NCBI RefSeq assembly: GCF_017874735.1
Contig: NZ_JAGGLV010000010.1
Span: 186,001-250,000 of the forward strand
Source of the DNA: Paenibacillus silagei
GTDB lineage: Bacteria; Bacillota; Bacilli; Paenibacillales; Paenibacillaceae
Direction of reading: 5' to 3'
Length of the DNA stretch: 64,000 bases
The notes beneath the pieces were generated by a model. The model saw nothing but the letters and a program-made list of their open reading frames with translations, was not told the DNA's origin and searched no databases. Every line of letters starts with the position of its first letter. Positions within the stretch are counted from its first letter, which is position 1. This document shows, piece after piece, positions 8,458 through 17,478 of this stretch. The position numbers were made by a program, and so were the translations under genes.

Positions 8458-9648
8458 CTACGCGTTGCTTAGCTGCAGTGCCGGTCCGAAGAACTCATAA
8501 TGAATCTGAGCCTCGGTCATTCCGAGCTTCCGCAGTTCGCCAATCATGGCTTCCATAAAAGGAACAGGCCCGCACACGTAAGCATCTCCGGTAACATCTA
8601 CATAGCTCTTCAGAATTTCGCCTGTAATCACACCATCCGGTCCGCCGGAGTAGAAGGTTCTAGTCTTGACGTTGCTCAGCGAGGCCGCATGCTTCTCAAT
8701 ATCTGTACCGAAGGCAGCAAGCGATTCGTTCCGTGCAGAGTGCAGGAAGACGACCGGCCGGTCCGGTGTTACATTGGCTACTGTCTCAAGCATGCTCATC
8801 ATAGGGGTGATGCCTACACCGCCTGAGATAAAGGCTACCGGGGTAATTATAGAAGTATCCAGCAGGAACTCACCGGCCGGTGCGCTTACCTCAACGGTAT
8901 CTCCTTCATTCACCTGGTTATGGAGATAGACGGAAACTACACCATTCGGATCATTCGTCTCCTCGCGTTTCACCGAAATGCGGAATTCATCCGGTTTCGG
9001 TGCTTGGGACAGGCTGTATTGGCGGATCATGGTGTATTGCTCTCCGGGGATCAGCACACGGACAGAGATATACTGGCCCGGCTTATAGTCTGGTACATTC
9101 GAGCCGTCTGTCGGCTTCAGATAGAACGATGTAATGCTGCCGCTCTCCTGAACCTTACGCACCACGGTAAAAGGCTTGAAGAAGTTCCAGCCGTGCTCCT
9201 GCTCCCGCGCTTCCTTGTACATGCTGTCTTCGACGCCGATGAACGCATTGGCTATGACGCCGTAAGCCGCTTCCCAGGCACTCAGGATCTCATCCGTAGC
9301 AGCATCGCCCAGCACCTCCTTGATGGCCTTCAGCAGGAATTCTCCGACGATCGGGTAATGCTCCGGCTTGATGCCGAGACTGACATGCTTGTGTGCGATC
9401 TGGACCACCGCGGGGAGTATATTCTCAAGGTTGTCGATGTGGACTGCCGCGGCGTAGACCGCATTGGCCAGTGCCGCCTGCTGGCGGCCTTGCGCCTGGT
9501 TGGCATGGTTGAACACATTCAGCAGTTCCGGGTGGGCCTCGAACAGGTTACGATAGAATACCGTTGTAATGGTTGTGCCGTGTTCCGCCAGGACTGGCGC
9601 TGTGGATTTGACAATGTCACGAGTGTGTTGTGATAAAATATCAATCAT
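8458..9648 (-). CDS. hmp: Flavohaemoglobin, nitric oxide dioxygenase
   Basis: 396 residues, the usual length. The globin domain (1-140) has Tyr32, Gln51 and the proximal His88 in IAHKHVSLG. The reductase part has the FAD motif RQYSLS and the NAD motif GGVGITPMMSM, and the protein ends with the family signature YEFFGPALQL. It oxidises NO to nitrate with O2 and NAD(P)H, in the cytoplasm. The start ATG follows GGAGAGGGG. It is divergent from nsrR, and an NsrR-like site overlaps its promoter, so repression relieved by NO is expected. Placement beside nitrate respiration genes fits, since nitrite reduction and host or soil denitrification generate NO. Confidence 0.97.
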   Translation of the reverse strand: MIDILSQHTRDIVKSTAPVLAEHGTTITTVFYRNLFEAHPELLNVFNHANQAQGRQQAALANAVYAAAVHIDNLENILPAVVQIAHKHVSLGIKPEHYPIVGEFLLKAIKEVLGDAATDEILSAWEAAYGVIANAFIGVEDSMYKEAREQEHGWNFFKPFTVVRKVQESGSITSFYLKPTDGSNVPDYKPGQYISVRVLIPGEQYTMIRQYSLSQAPKPDEFRISVKREETNDPNGVVSVYLHNQVNEGDTVEVSAPAGEFLLDTSIITPVAFISGGVGITPMMSMLETVANVTPDRPVVFLHSARNESLAAFGTDIEKHAASLSNVKTRTFYSGGPDGVITGEILKSYVDVTGDAYVCGPVPFMEAMIGELRKLGMTEAQIHYEFFGPALQLSNA

Positions 9649-9695
9649 CCCCTCTCCATATATTACAAAATTAATATATACGCTTTTTAAGATAA

Positions 9696-9724
9696 AAGAT
9701 ATATTTAAAATACCACTTTAACAA
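9696..9724 (-). promoter_or_regulatory. hmp promoter with overlapping NsrR-like operator
   Basis: On the minus strand TTGTTA (9719-9724) and TATCTT (9696-9701) are spaced by exactly 17 bases. The 23 bases 9696-9718 have the core ATTTAAAAT, and 18 of 23 positions match the enterobacterial NsrR consensus as I recall it. The operator fills the spacer and -10 box, an arrangement that suits repression. The regulator gene nsrR lies 190 bases away on the other side. Confidence 0.75.
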
Positions 9725-9913
9725 AATGGACAAAAAATATGATATCCTCTGTAAAAAATATCACTTACATGAGGCGAAATGCGTATCTTCCTTCTTCGCT
9801 TGTTGGCTGTACGTGCCTAATGGACAAGCCGGGATGTTAGATGGCGTGGTATAGTTGGATGGAGAGTATGGCTGGTTTCGTGGTGCATTTGTAAACAGAA
9901 TGGAGAGAAGAGA

Positions 9914-10366
9914 ATGAGGCTGACGTTATATACCGACTATTCCTTGCGCATCCTCATGTATCTCGGAGCGAAGCAGCGGGAAGAGCTGACAACTATACAG
10001 GATATCTCCAGTGCCTACGGCATCTCCAAGAATCATCTGATGAAGGTGTCGCATGAGCTCGGCAAGGCGGGCTATATTGAGACGGTCAGAGGGCGCGGGG
10101 GAGGGATCAGACTGGCGCTTGCGCCGGAGACGATCAATATCGGGGAGGTCGTACGCCGGATGGAGGATGATTTCTATCTCGTGGAGTGCTTCCAGCCTTC
10201 AGGCGGCAGCTGCCCGATCTCTCCGGTGTGCAGACTCAAAGGCGTGCTGGGCAAGGCCCTGCACGCCTATCTGAAAGTGCTGGATGAGTATACGCTCGGG
10301 GATCTGCTGATGAATCGAGATGATCTGCGTGCTATTCTGCAGGAGAGCGGCAGCGGGACTAGCTGA
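9914..10366 (+). CDS. nsrR: NsrR, NO-sensing Rrf2-family repressor
   Basis: 150 residues. An N-terminal winged helix (MRLTLYTDYSLRILMYLG, then ISSAYGISKNHLMKVSHEL and the wing VRGRGGGIRLA) is followed by three cysteines at 92, 100 and 106 (VECFQ, GSCPISPVC). These are the same positions as the [4Fe-4S] ligands known in Bacillus subtilis NsrR. NO damages the cluster and releases DNA. The ATG follows GGAGAGAAG. It is divergent from hmp and most likely represses it, and possibly other nitrosative-stress genes. Nearby AT-rich words between 9720 and 9765 may be additional weak sites. Confidence 0.93.
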   Translation: MRLTLYTDYSLRILMYLGAKQREELTTIQDISSAYGISKNHLMKVSHELGKAGYIETVRGRGGGIRLALAPETINIGEVVRRMEDDFYLVECFQPSGGSCPISPVCRLKGVLGKALHAYLKVLDEYTLGDLLMNRDDLRAILQESGSGTS

Positions 10367-10395
10367 TTTTGAAGTGTATAAAATCGCTATAAATG

Positions 10396-10428
10396 AAACA
10401 AAGCCGATCCTAATGACCGGCTTTGTTT
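10396..10428. terminator. Bidirectional terminator between nsrR and rpn-like gene
   Basis: AAACAAAGCCG / CGGCTTTGTTT with an 11-base loop, A-rich on one side and TTTTTG on the other. It should terminate both convergent genes. Confidence 0.9.
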
Positions 10429-10442
10429 TTGCTTTTAGGATT

Positions 10443-11300
10443 TTACTGCAAAGGGTTTAACTTCTTGATCTCATCAATCGAAAGCCCAGATGCATCAGCA
10501 ATATCCGTTAGCTCCATTCCCAAGGCAAGGAGCTTGAGTGCGATTTCTTTTCTAGTGATATCAGCCCCTTCAGTCCGTCCCTTGGCTTCCGCCACCTTAG
10601 CCGCTTCATACATTGAAGCTTCATCGTGCAAATAGCGTTGACGTGCTTCGTACTGTCTGCGGGCTTCTTCATTCTGACTCAAAAACTCCAGCGTGTTCAT
10701 GGCCTTTCTCAACACAGGCTCGTTCATCGTCAGCACCTCCCATTTGGATTGGTTTACTCCCTTCAGGAACAGCAGCCAGTTGACCAGTCCGCCTTGTTCC
10801 ATAGTGACTGCATGCTCATCCAGCTTAGGCAATTCCAGAAAGTGAATCTCAATGTCGTCCAGCAAAGCGATTCCCGTGCGGTCCTCACGCAGGTGAAAGA
10901 CGTTATGATATAGAGTATTCGGCAACAAAGCAAAGTTTATAATATTGATAGTGACACAGCGCTTTAGCTGGTTATACGGCTGGCTCTCCTGCAACTGGGA
11001 GGAGTACTGCTTGCTCCAATAGTAGAGCGTCCGTTTCTCTGTGTCATATTTATTGAACAGTTGCATCTCCACATTAATAATTTCGCCTTCGGTCGTCTTG
11101 GCCCGGATGTCAAGAATAGACTGCTTGTCGCGGGGGGAATCCTTGTCGGTATAAGGGTTCAGCAGAATAATGTCGCTTAACGGGGGCTTGCCCGCTTCAG
11201 TAAAGGTCCGATTCAGAAAGGCCAACAGCACATCACGGTTCTCTTCGCTTCCAAAAATGCGTTTAAACAAGAAATCATTTCGGGGATCAAGCAGCTCCAT
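10443..11300 (-). CDS. Rpn/PD-(D/E)XK family nuclease (putative transposase family)
   Basis: 285 residues. It starts MELLDPRNDFLFKRIFGSEE, the typical opening of Rpn/PDDEXK_2 proteins. The active-site residues visible are Asp64 (ILDIRAK), Glu78 and Gln80 (VEMQLF). The C-terminus has a helical IALKLLALGMELTDIADASG segment common in this family. Rpn proteins are DNA nucleases linked with recombination and phage defence; annotation as transposase is historical. No inverted repeats or target duplications flank it, so it is not seen to be part of a mobile element. It is a single gene between two terminators. Confidence 0.88.
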   Translation of the reverse strand: MELLDPRNDFLFKRIFGSEENRDVLLAFLNRTFTEAGKPPLSDIILLNPYTDKDSPRDKQSILDIRAKTTEGEIINVEMQLFNKYDTEKRTLYYWSKQYSSQLQESQPYNQLKRCVTINIINFALLPNTLYHNVFHLREDRTGIALLDDIEIHFLELPKLDEHAVTMEQGGLVNWLLFLKGVNQSKWEVLTMNEPVLRKAMNTLEFLSQNEEARRQYEARQRYLHDEASMYEAAKVAEAKGRTEGADITRKEIALKLLALGMELTDIADASGLSIDEIKKLNPLQ

Positions 11301-11433
11301 ACCGTTCCAACCTCCAGTTCAGTCTTATTATACCATTATCGCCGCGTGTTTTGCCTAAGGCAAGCGGAGCGTCTTATGTAAGGAAGGCAGCCGAGGCTCG
11401 TAAAGAATAAGACTCCGGCCGGATATAGAAAAT

Positions 11434-11479
11434 ACACGGACTCCAACCGGATCATCCAGATCCGCTATGAAGTCCGTGT
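11434..11479 (-). terminator. Terminator of hemerythrin-like gene
   Basis: ACACGGACT (11434-11442) pairs with AGTCCGTGT (11471-11479), with an inner GGAT/ATCC pairing. On the minus strand ATTTTC follows. It lies about 30 bases beyond the stop of the hemerythrin gene. Confidence 0.7.
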
Positions 11480-11509
11480 GTTTTGTGTACCTTTCTATTC
11501 AGGGACGCA

Positions 11510-11929
11510 TTACGGCTCCTGGAACATCAGCCGCTCCTCATCCCGGCTATGAATAGCATTCACTACCAGCAGGGCATGGAACTGGTGAAGCACCTCTGAG
11601 GTGAGGCCGTCTTCGGCGAGCATGCTTTTGACATCCTGCACGATGATCCGCAGTAATTCATGATCCCGCTTCAGACGGGTAACGGCATCTTCAAGGGCGG
11701 GATTCTTCGCCATCATCTCCTGATAGAAGCCGTCCTCTTCGGCATCAGCATGGCTGAGTATCCGCGTCTCCCAGTACTCAATCAAGTGGTCAGCCGCCTG
11801 GCGGGCCACCTCCACTTCCTTAAGCGCCAGCAGTTCTTCCACTTCTTCTGTCTTGGCTACAGCGCCGGAGAGTCCGCCCTGATGTATAGCATGATGGGCG
11901 TGCAGCTGGCGCAGTGAGGGTCCTGACAT
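11510..11929 (-). CDS. Hemerythrin-domain protein
   Basis: 139 residues, mostly helical. Potential di-iron ligands are His48, His60 with Glu64 (LSHADAEEDGFY), His90 (KRDHELL) and His127 with Glu131 (AIHSRDEERLMF), the HHE pattern. Such proteins bind O2 or NO, or help repair iron centres. It is divergent from narG, with palindromes of the NreC type in the shared intergenic region, so co-regulation with nitrate respiration is likely. A GGAGG site precedes the ATG. A second hemerythrin gene closes the nar-nre operon at 20973; the two are not close copies. Confidence 0.85.
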   Translation of the reverse strand: MSGPSLRQLHAHHAIHQGGLSGAVAKTEEVEELLALKEVEVARQAADHLIEYWETRILSHADAEEDGFYQEMMAKNPALEDAVTRLKRDHELLRIIVQDVKSMLAEDGLTSEVLHQFHALLVVNAIHSRDEERLMFQEP

Positions 11930-12001
11930 TCTTCTTCATCCTCCCGTATGATAACAATCTTATACGTATCTACTGGCCAGTATAGCATACAGTTCTGCCA
12001 T

Positions 12002-12048
12002 GGGATTCCCGCTAGGAACTTCCCCCGAATATAAACAGGGAAGTCCCT
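12002..12048 (+). promoter_or_regulatory. NreC-like palindromes, distal group, hemerythrin-narG region
   Basis: AGGGAAGTCCCT at 12037-12048 exactly fits AGGG-N4-CCCT, the core reported for staphylococcal NreC as I recall it. GGGATTCCC (12002-12010) and GGAACTTCC (about 12015) are shorter relatives. They lie nearer the divergent hemerythrin gene and could serve both directions. Confidence 0.55.
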
Positions 12049-12135
12049 AATCGAGCTCCCGGCCAGGCAGTGCGGCGCAGAATCTGAGCTTTTCTCCTCA
12101 AGGGGGAAGGCTTGTTTGCTGTGTGCTGAGATCAA

Positions 12136-12198
12136 GGGATTTCCCGAGGTTCAATAGGTGTTTCCCTAATGGGAAGCGCGGCCGGAGAGATCCATAAT
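12136..12198 (+). promoter_or_regulatory. narG promoter region with NreC-like palindromes
   Basis: GGGATTTCCC (12136-12145) and TTCCCTAATGGGAA (12162-12175) lie 28 bases apart. A possible -10 box CATAAT is at 12193-12198; the second palindrome would overlap its -35 region, as expected for a NarL-type activator. The rest of the 313-base gap shows no gene. Confidence 0.5.
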
Positions 12199-12242
12199 GA
12201 GATTAATTGAATAGATTCGTACAGAAGGAGTGTTCGGGACAG

Positions 12243-15200
12243 ATGAAGAAGAAATTCGGCCTTAACTTTTTTAAGCCGGTGGAGAGCTATTCCGGGAACT
12301 GGTCCATTCTTGAAGAGAAAAATAGAGATTGGGAGAATATGTACCGCCAGCGCTGGTCTCACGATAAAGTAGTCCGCACCACCCATGGCGTGAACTGTAC
12401 AGGCTCCTGCAGCTGGAAGGTGTTCGTGAAGAACGGGATCATCACCTGGGAGAACCAGCAGATCGATTACCCGTCCTGCGGACCGGATATGCCGGAGTTC
12501 GAGCCGCGCGGCTGTCCGCGCGGAGCTACCTTCTCCTGGTATGAATACAGTCCGCTGCGCGTGAAGTATCCGTATATCAGAGGGAAGCTGTGGCGGCTGT
12601 GGCAGACGGCGCTTCAGGAGCATGACAATTATGTGGATGCCTGGGCCAGCATTGTGGAAGATCCCGGGAAGGCCAGCCAGTATAAGAAGGCACGCGGCAA
12701 GGGCGGCCATGTCCGGGTAGCCTGGGACGATGCCCTGCGGCTGATCGCAGCGCAGCTGATCTATACGATCCGTAAATACGGCCCTGACCGGATCGCCGGG
12801 TTCACCCCGATTCCGGCCATGTCGATGGTCAGCTACGCTTCAGGGGCGCGGTTCATCTCGCTGCTGGGCGGCCAGATGCTGAGCTTCTATGACTGGTATG
12901 CCGATCTTCCACCGGCTTCGCCGCAGATCTGGGGCGAGCAGACGGATGTCCCGGAATCCTCGGACTGGTACAACGCCGGTTACCTGATGATGTGGGGCTC
13001 GAACGTGCCGCTGACCCGGACGCCCGATGCCCACTTCATGACCGAAGTGCGCTACAAAGGCACCAAGGTCGTATCGGTCGCCCCGGATCTCGCCGAGAAC
13101 GTGAAGTTCGCCGACAATTGGCTGGCTCCGAATCCTGGTTCGGACGCGGCGCTTGCCCAGGCAATGACGCATGTCATTCTGCAGGAGTTCTACCAGGAAC
13201 GCCAGGAGCCGATGTTCCTGAATTATGCCAAGCAATACACCGATATGCCGTTCCTGATTCTGCTTGATCCGTATGAGGCCAGCCTGAAGGGCGGACGTTT
13301 CCTGCGGGCCAGCGATCTGGGCGATGCTTCGCCGCACTCAGACTGGAAGCCGGTGATCTTCGATGAAGCCACAGGCGAGATGATCGTGCCGAACGGGACG
13401 ATGGGCCAGCGCTGGGAGGAAGGCAAGAAGTGGAACCTGATTCTGGAGCGGGAGGACGGCAGCAAGGTGGAGCCGGCCCTGACCATCGAAGGCCACGGGG
13501 AAGAATGGACGGAGATTGTGTTCCCGTACTTCGATAATGCCGGTAACGGCACCTTCAGCCGGATCATTCCGGCCCGGAAGATGAAGCTTGCGGACGGCAC
13601 GGAACGTTATGTCGCAACCGTATATGACCTGATGATGAGCCAGTACGGCATTAAGCGCAGAGATAGCCTGCTGAACGCCAAGGGGTATGAGGATGAATGG
13701 TCCCACTACACTCCGGCTTGGCAAGAGAAGATTACTACGGTAAAAGCAAGCGTCGTTGTGCAGATTGCCCGTGAGTTTGCCCAGAACTCCATTGAGACCG
13801 GCGGGCGCTCCATGATTATCATGGGCGCAGGCATCAACCACTGGTTCAACAGCGATACCATCTACCGTTCGATTCTGAATCTGGTGGTGCTGACCGCCTC
13901 CCAGGGCGTCAACGGCGGCGGCTGGGCGCATTATGTCGGCCAGGAGAAATGCCGCCCGATTGAAGGCTGGTCCACCGTGGCCTTCGCGAAGGATTGGCAG
14001 GGTCCAGCGCGGCAGCAGAATGCGACCTCGTTCTTCTATTTTGCCACCGAGCAGTGGCGGTATGAAGAGAGTGGCACCGATTCCCTGAAATCGCCGACCG
14101 GCGGGGATGTCGCCTACCAGCACCCGGCAGATTACAACGTACTTGCTGCGCGTCTTGGCTGGCTGCCGTCCTTCCCGCAATTCAACAAGAACAGCCTGCT
14201 GTTTGCAGAGGAAGCGGCACAGCAGGGCAAGAAGACGAATGCGGAGATTATCGGTCATGCTGTAGAAGAGATTACATCGCGGAAGACGCGCTTTGCTGTG
14301 GAAGATCCCGGCGCACCTGAGAACTTCCCGCGCTCGCTGTTCATCTGGCGCTCGAACCTGATCTCAAGCTCCGCCAAGGGCCAGGAATACTTCATGAAGC
14401 ATTTGCTCGGAGCGTCCGATGGTCTGCTGGCTGAACCGAATGAGGAGCAGAAGCCGGAGGAGATCGTCTGGCGTGAGGATGTGGAAGGGAAGCTGGATCT
14501 GATGGTGGCGCTGGATTTCCGGATGACAACTACGCCGCTGTATGCCGATGTGGTCCTGCCTGCCGCAACCTGGTATGAGAAAACAGATCTGTCGTCCACC
14601 GACATGCATCCGTTCGTCCATCCGTTCAATCCGGCTGTGAATCCGCTGTGGGAATCCCGTTCGGACTGGGATATCTACCGTCAGCTCTCGGAGGTATTCT
14701 CCGAGATGGCGAAATCGCAGCTGCCCGGCGTCTACAAGGATGTAGTGATGTCCCCGCTGGGCCATGACTCCATCAGCGAGATCTCACAGCCGATGGGTCT
14801 GGTCAAGGATTGGACCAAGGGCGAAGTGCCGGCCATTCCGGGTAAAACTATGCCGAACTTCACTATTGTCGAGCGGGATTACACGCAGATACATCACAAA
14901 TACAGCTCGCTCGGACCGAATCTGGCTACCGGCAAAACAGGCGCACACGGCGTCAGCTTCTCGGTTGCCGAAGAGTACGAAGAGCTGAAGAAGATCAGCG
15001 GTGTGCATTACGATGAGACGATCCGGCACGGACTGCCGAAGCTGCAGACGGCCCGCCAGGCGGCGGATGCCATTCTTCATCTGTCTTCCGCCACCAACGG
15101 CCGCGTCTCCCAGAAGGCTTATGAGTCGGCCGAGAAGGATCACGGAGTCGAGCTGCGGGATATTTCGGCAGACCGGGCCGCCGAGAAAATTACGTTCCAG

Positions 15201-15917
15201 AGCATTACCGCACAGCCGCGTGAGGTGATTCCGACACCGGTATTCAGCGGCTCGAATAAGCAAGGCCGCCGGTATTCGCCGTTCACTACGAATATTGAAC
15301 GTCTTGTGCCGTTCCGTACCTTGACCGGGAGACAGCATTTCTATATTGACCATGAGATCTTCCAGCAGTTCGGCGAAGCGCTGCCGGTCTACAAGCCGAC
15401 CCTGCCTCCAATGGTCTTCGGGCCGCGCGACAAGGCTGTGAAGGGCGGAACCGATGCGCTGGTTCTGAGATACCTGACGCCGCACGGCAAGTGGAATATC
15501 CACTCGACCTACCAGGATAACCAGCACATGCTGACCTTGTTCCGGGGCGGTCCGACGGTGTGGATCAATAATGAGGATGCGGCGGCTCATGACATAGCGG
15601 ACAATGACTGGCTTGAGGTCTATAACCGGAACGGTGTCGTCACTGCGCGCGCCGTGGTCAGCCACCGGATGCCGAGAGGCACCATGTTCATGTACCACGC
15701 CCAGGATAAGCACATTCAGGTGCCTGGCTCCGAGATTACGGATACGCGCGGCGGAAGCCATAATGCGCCAACCCGGATTCACCTGAAGCCTACCCAGATG
15801 GTCGGCGGATATGCACAGCTCAGCTACGGCTTCAACTACTACGGTCCGATCGGCAACCAGCGTGATGTCTACGTAGCCGTCCGCAAAATGAAGGAGGTCA
15901 ACTGGCTTGAAAATTAA
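12243..15917 (+). CDS. narG: Respiratory nitrate reductase, alpha subunit
   Basis: 1224 residues from the ATG at 12243; an AAGGAG lies 12 bases upstream, and family alignment favours this start over the in-frame TTG at 12207. The FS0 cluster ligands are His48, Cys52, Cys56 (HGVNCTGSC) and Cys91 (EPRGCPRGA). The molybdenum ligand Asp is in GEQTDVPESSDW. It binds Mo-bis-MGD and reduces nitrate to nitrite with electrons from NarI via NarH, on the cytoplasmic side of the membrane. It starts the narGHJI-nreABC operon, with expression expected from NreC and low oxygen. Cofactor genes moeA, moaA, mobB and mobA-moaE lie downstream. Confidence 0.98.
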   Translation: MKKKFGLNFFKPVESYSGNWSILEEKNRDWENMYRQRWSHDKVVRTTHGVNCTGSCSWKVFVKNGIITWENQQIDYPSCGPDMPEFEPRGCPRGATFSWYEYSPLRVKYPYIRGKLWRLWQTALQEHDNYVDAWASIVEDPGKASQYKKARGKGGHVRVAWDDALRLIAAQLIYTIRKYGPDRIAGFTPIPAMSMVSYASGARFISLLGGQMLSFYDWYADLPPASPQIWGEQTDVPESSDWYNAGYLMMWGSNVPLTRTPDAHFMTEVRYKGTKVVSVAPDLAENVKFADNWLAPNPGSDAALAQAMTHVILQEFYQERQEPMFLNYAKQYTDMPFLILLDPYEASLKGGRFLRASDLGDASPHSDWKPVIFDEATGEMIVPNGTMGQRWEEGKKWNLILEREDGSKVEPALTIEGHGEEWTEIVFPYFDNAGNGTFSRIIPARKMKLADGTERYVATVYDLMMSQYGIKRRDSLLNAKGYEDEWSHYTPAWQEKITTVKASVVVQIAREFAQNSIETGGRSMIIMGAGINHWFNSDTIYRSILNLVVLTASQGVNGGGWAHYVGQEKCRPIEGWSTVAFAKDWQGPARQQNATSFFYFATEQWRYEESGTDSLKSPTGGDVAYQHPADYNVLAARLGWLPSFPQFNKNSLLFAEEAAQQGKKTNAEIIGHAVEEITSRKTRFAVEDPGAPENFPRSLFIWRSNLISSSAKGQEYFMKHLLGASDGLLAEPNEEQKPEEIVWREDVEGKLDLMVALDFRMTTTPLYADVVLPAATWYEKTDLSSTDMHPFVHPFNPAVNPLWESRSDWDIYRQLSEVFSEMAKSQLPGVYKDVVMSPLGHDSISEISQPMGLVKDWTKGEVPAIPGKTMPNFTIVERDYTQIHHKYSSLGPNLATGKTGAHGVSFSVAEEYEELKKISGVHYDETIRHGLPKLQTARQAADAILHLSSATNGRVSQKAYESAEKDHGVELRDISADRAAEKITFQSITAQPREVIPTPVFSGSNKQGRRYSPFTTNIERLVPFRTLTGRQHFYIDHEIFQQFGEALPVYKPTLPPMVFGPRDKAVKGGTDALVLRYLTPHGKWNIHSTYQDNQHMLTLFRGGPTVWINNEDAAAHDIADNDWLEVYNRNGVVTARAVVSHRMPRGTMFMYHAQDKHIQVPGSEITDTRGGSHNAPTRIHLKPTQMVGGYAQLSYGFNYYGPIGNQRDVYVAVRKMKEVNWLEN

Positions 15918-17478
15918 AGCGCAAGTGGCAATGGTAATGAATCTGGATAAATGCATCGGCTGCCACACCTGCAGCGTGACCTGTAAGACCACCTGGACAA
16001 ACCGCAAGGGTGCGGAATATATGTGGTTCAACAACGTGGAGACGAAGCCGGGCATCGGCTATCCGAAGCGCTGGGAAGACCAGGAGCTGTACAAGGGCGG
16101 CTGGCAGCTGCGCAAGGGGAAGCTTGAGCTGAAATCCGGCAACAAGCTGTCCAAGATCGCGCTCGGCAAAATCTTCTACAACCCGGATATGCCGGAAATG
16201 AAGGATTATTACGAGCCGTGGACTTACAACTACGAGCATCTGACGAACGCGGGGGAGCAAAAACATTCCCCGGTAGCACGGGCTCACTCTGCTGTCACCG
16301 GCGAGAAGATGGATCTGGAATGGGGACCGAACTGGGAGGATGATCTGGCGGGAGCGCATGTGACGGGCCCGCTGGACCCGAATATTCAAAAGATCGAGGA
16401 AGAGATCAAGTTCAACTTCGAGAAATCCTTCATGATCTATTTGCCACGCCTGTGCGAGCACTGCCTGAACCCGAGCTGTGTGGCCTCGTGCCCTTCCGGC
16501 GCGATGTATAAACGCGATGAGGACGGCATTGTGCTCGTGGACCAGGAAGCCTGCCGCGGCTGGAGATATTGCATGACCGGCTGTCCGTACAAGAAGGTGT
16601 ACTTCAACTGGCAGACCAACAAGGCGGAGAAATGCACCTTCTGCTTCCCGCGTGTAGAGGCAGGTCTGCCAACCGTATGCTCCGAGACCTGTACGGGCCG
16701 TATCCGTTATCTGGGTGTGCTGCTGTATGATGCAGACAAGGTTCTCGAAGCAGCGTCTACCCCGGATGAGCAGGACCTGTATAAGGCCCAGTGTGATCTG
16801 TTCCTTAATCCGCATGATCCGGAAGTCAGAGCGCAGGCGAGAAAAGACGGCATCTCCGAGGACTGGCTGGAGGCTGCGCAGAACTCGCCGGTCTACAAGC
16901 TGGCGATCGAGCATAAGCTGGCCTTCCCGCTTCATCCGGAATACCGGACCCTGCCGATGGTATGGTATGTACCGCCGCTTAGCCCGATCATGAACTACTT
17001 TGAGGGCAAGGATTCACTCAAGAATCCCGATATGATCTTCCCGGCCATCGAAGAGATGCGTACGCCTATTCAATATCTGGCGAATATGCTGACAGCTGGC
17101 GATACGGAGACTGTGAAGGAAGCCCTGCAGCGGATGGCGATGATGCGCTCTTACATGCGCGCCCTGTCCACCGGCCAGGAATTTGATCTTAGCCGTCTGG
17201 ACCGTGTCGGAATGACGGCGCAGCAGACCGAGGAGATGTACCGCCTGCTGGCGATTGCCAAATATGAGGACCGCTTCGTGATCCCGACCTCCCACAAGGA
17301 GCAGCACATGAACCCGTACCGCGCGCAAGGCGCGGCCGGCTATGGCAGCGACATGGGCGGACAGGGCTTCGGCTCCGGCTGTGACGGTTGCGGACCGGCG
17401 AGTCCTTCCGGCGACACCATGAAGACCGGCAAGGAGATGTATGAAGAGAATTTCTACGGGGGGATCTGGCGTGATTGA
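15907..17478 (+). CDS. narH: Respiratory nitrate reductase, beta subunit
   Basis: 523 residues, TTG start at 15907 overlapping narG by 11 bases, with AAGGAGG inside the narG end. Four cysteine clusters are visible: CIGCHTCSVTCK, CEHCLNPSCVASCP, CRGWRYCMTGCP (with the Trp that marks the 3Fe-4S cluster) and CTFCFPRVEAGLPTVCSETC. It relays electrons from NarI haems to NarG. The C-terminus carries a short Gly- and Cys-containing tail (GSGCDGCGPASPSGD) that I do not associate with the core fold; it may be a lineage feature. Confidence 0.98.
   Translation: MKIKAQVAMVMNLDKCIGCHTCSVTCKTTWTNRKGAEYMWFNNVETKPGIGYPKRWEDQELYKGGWQLRKGKLELKSGNKLSKIALGKIFYNPDMPEMKDYYEPWTYNYEHLTNAGEQKHSPVARAHSAVTGEKMDLEWGPNWEDDLAGAHVTGPLDPNIQKIEEEIKFNFEKSFMIYLPRLCEHCLNPSCVASCPSGAMYKRDEDGIVLVDQEACRGWRYCMTGCPYKKVYFNWQTNKAEKCTFCFPRVEAGLPTVCSETCTGRIRYLGVLLYDADKVLEAASTPDEQDLYKAQCDLFLNPHDPEVRAQARKDGISEDWLEAAQNSPVYKLAIEHKLAFPLHPEYRTLPMVWYVPPLSPIMNYFEGKDSLKNPDMIFPAIEEMRTPIQYLANMLTAGDTETVKEALQRMAMMRSYMRALSTGQEFDLSRLDRVGMTAQQTEEMYRLLAIAKYEDRFVIPTSHKEQHMNPYRAQGAAGYGSDMGGQGFGSGCDGCGPASPSGDTMKTGKEMYEENFYGGIWRD

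Noticed and set aside
10443..11300. Insertion sequence around the Rpn-like gene
   Set aside because: No terminal inverted repeats or target duplication; the gene has normal terminators on both sides.
14784..16935. Long minus-strand ORFs opposite narG and narH
   Set aside because: They mirror strongly conserved coding sequence and show no recognisable domain; shadows of high-GC codon use.
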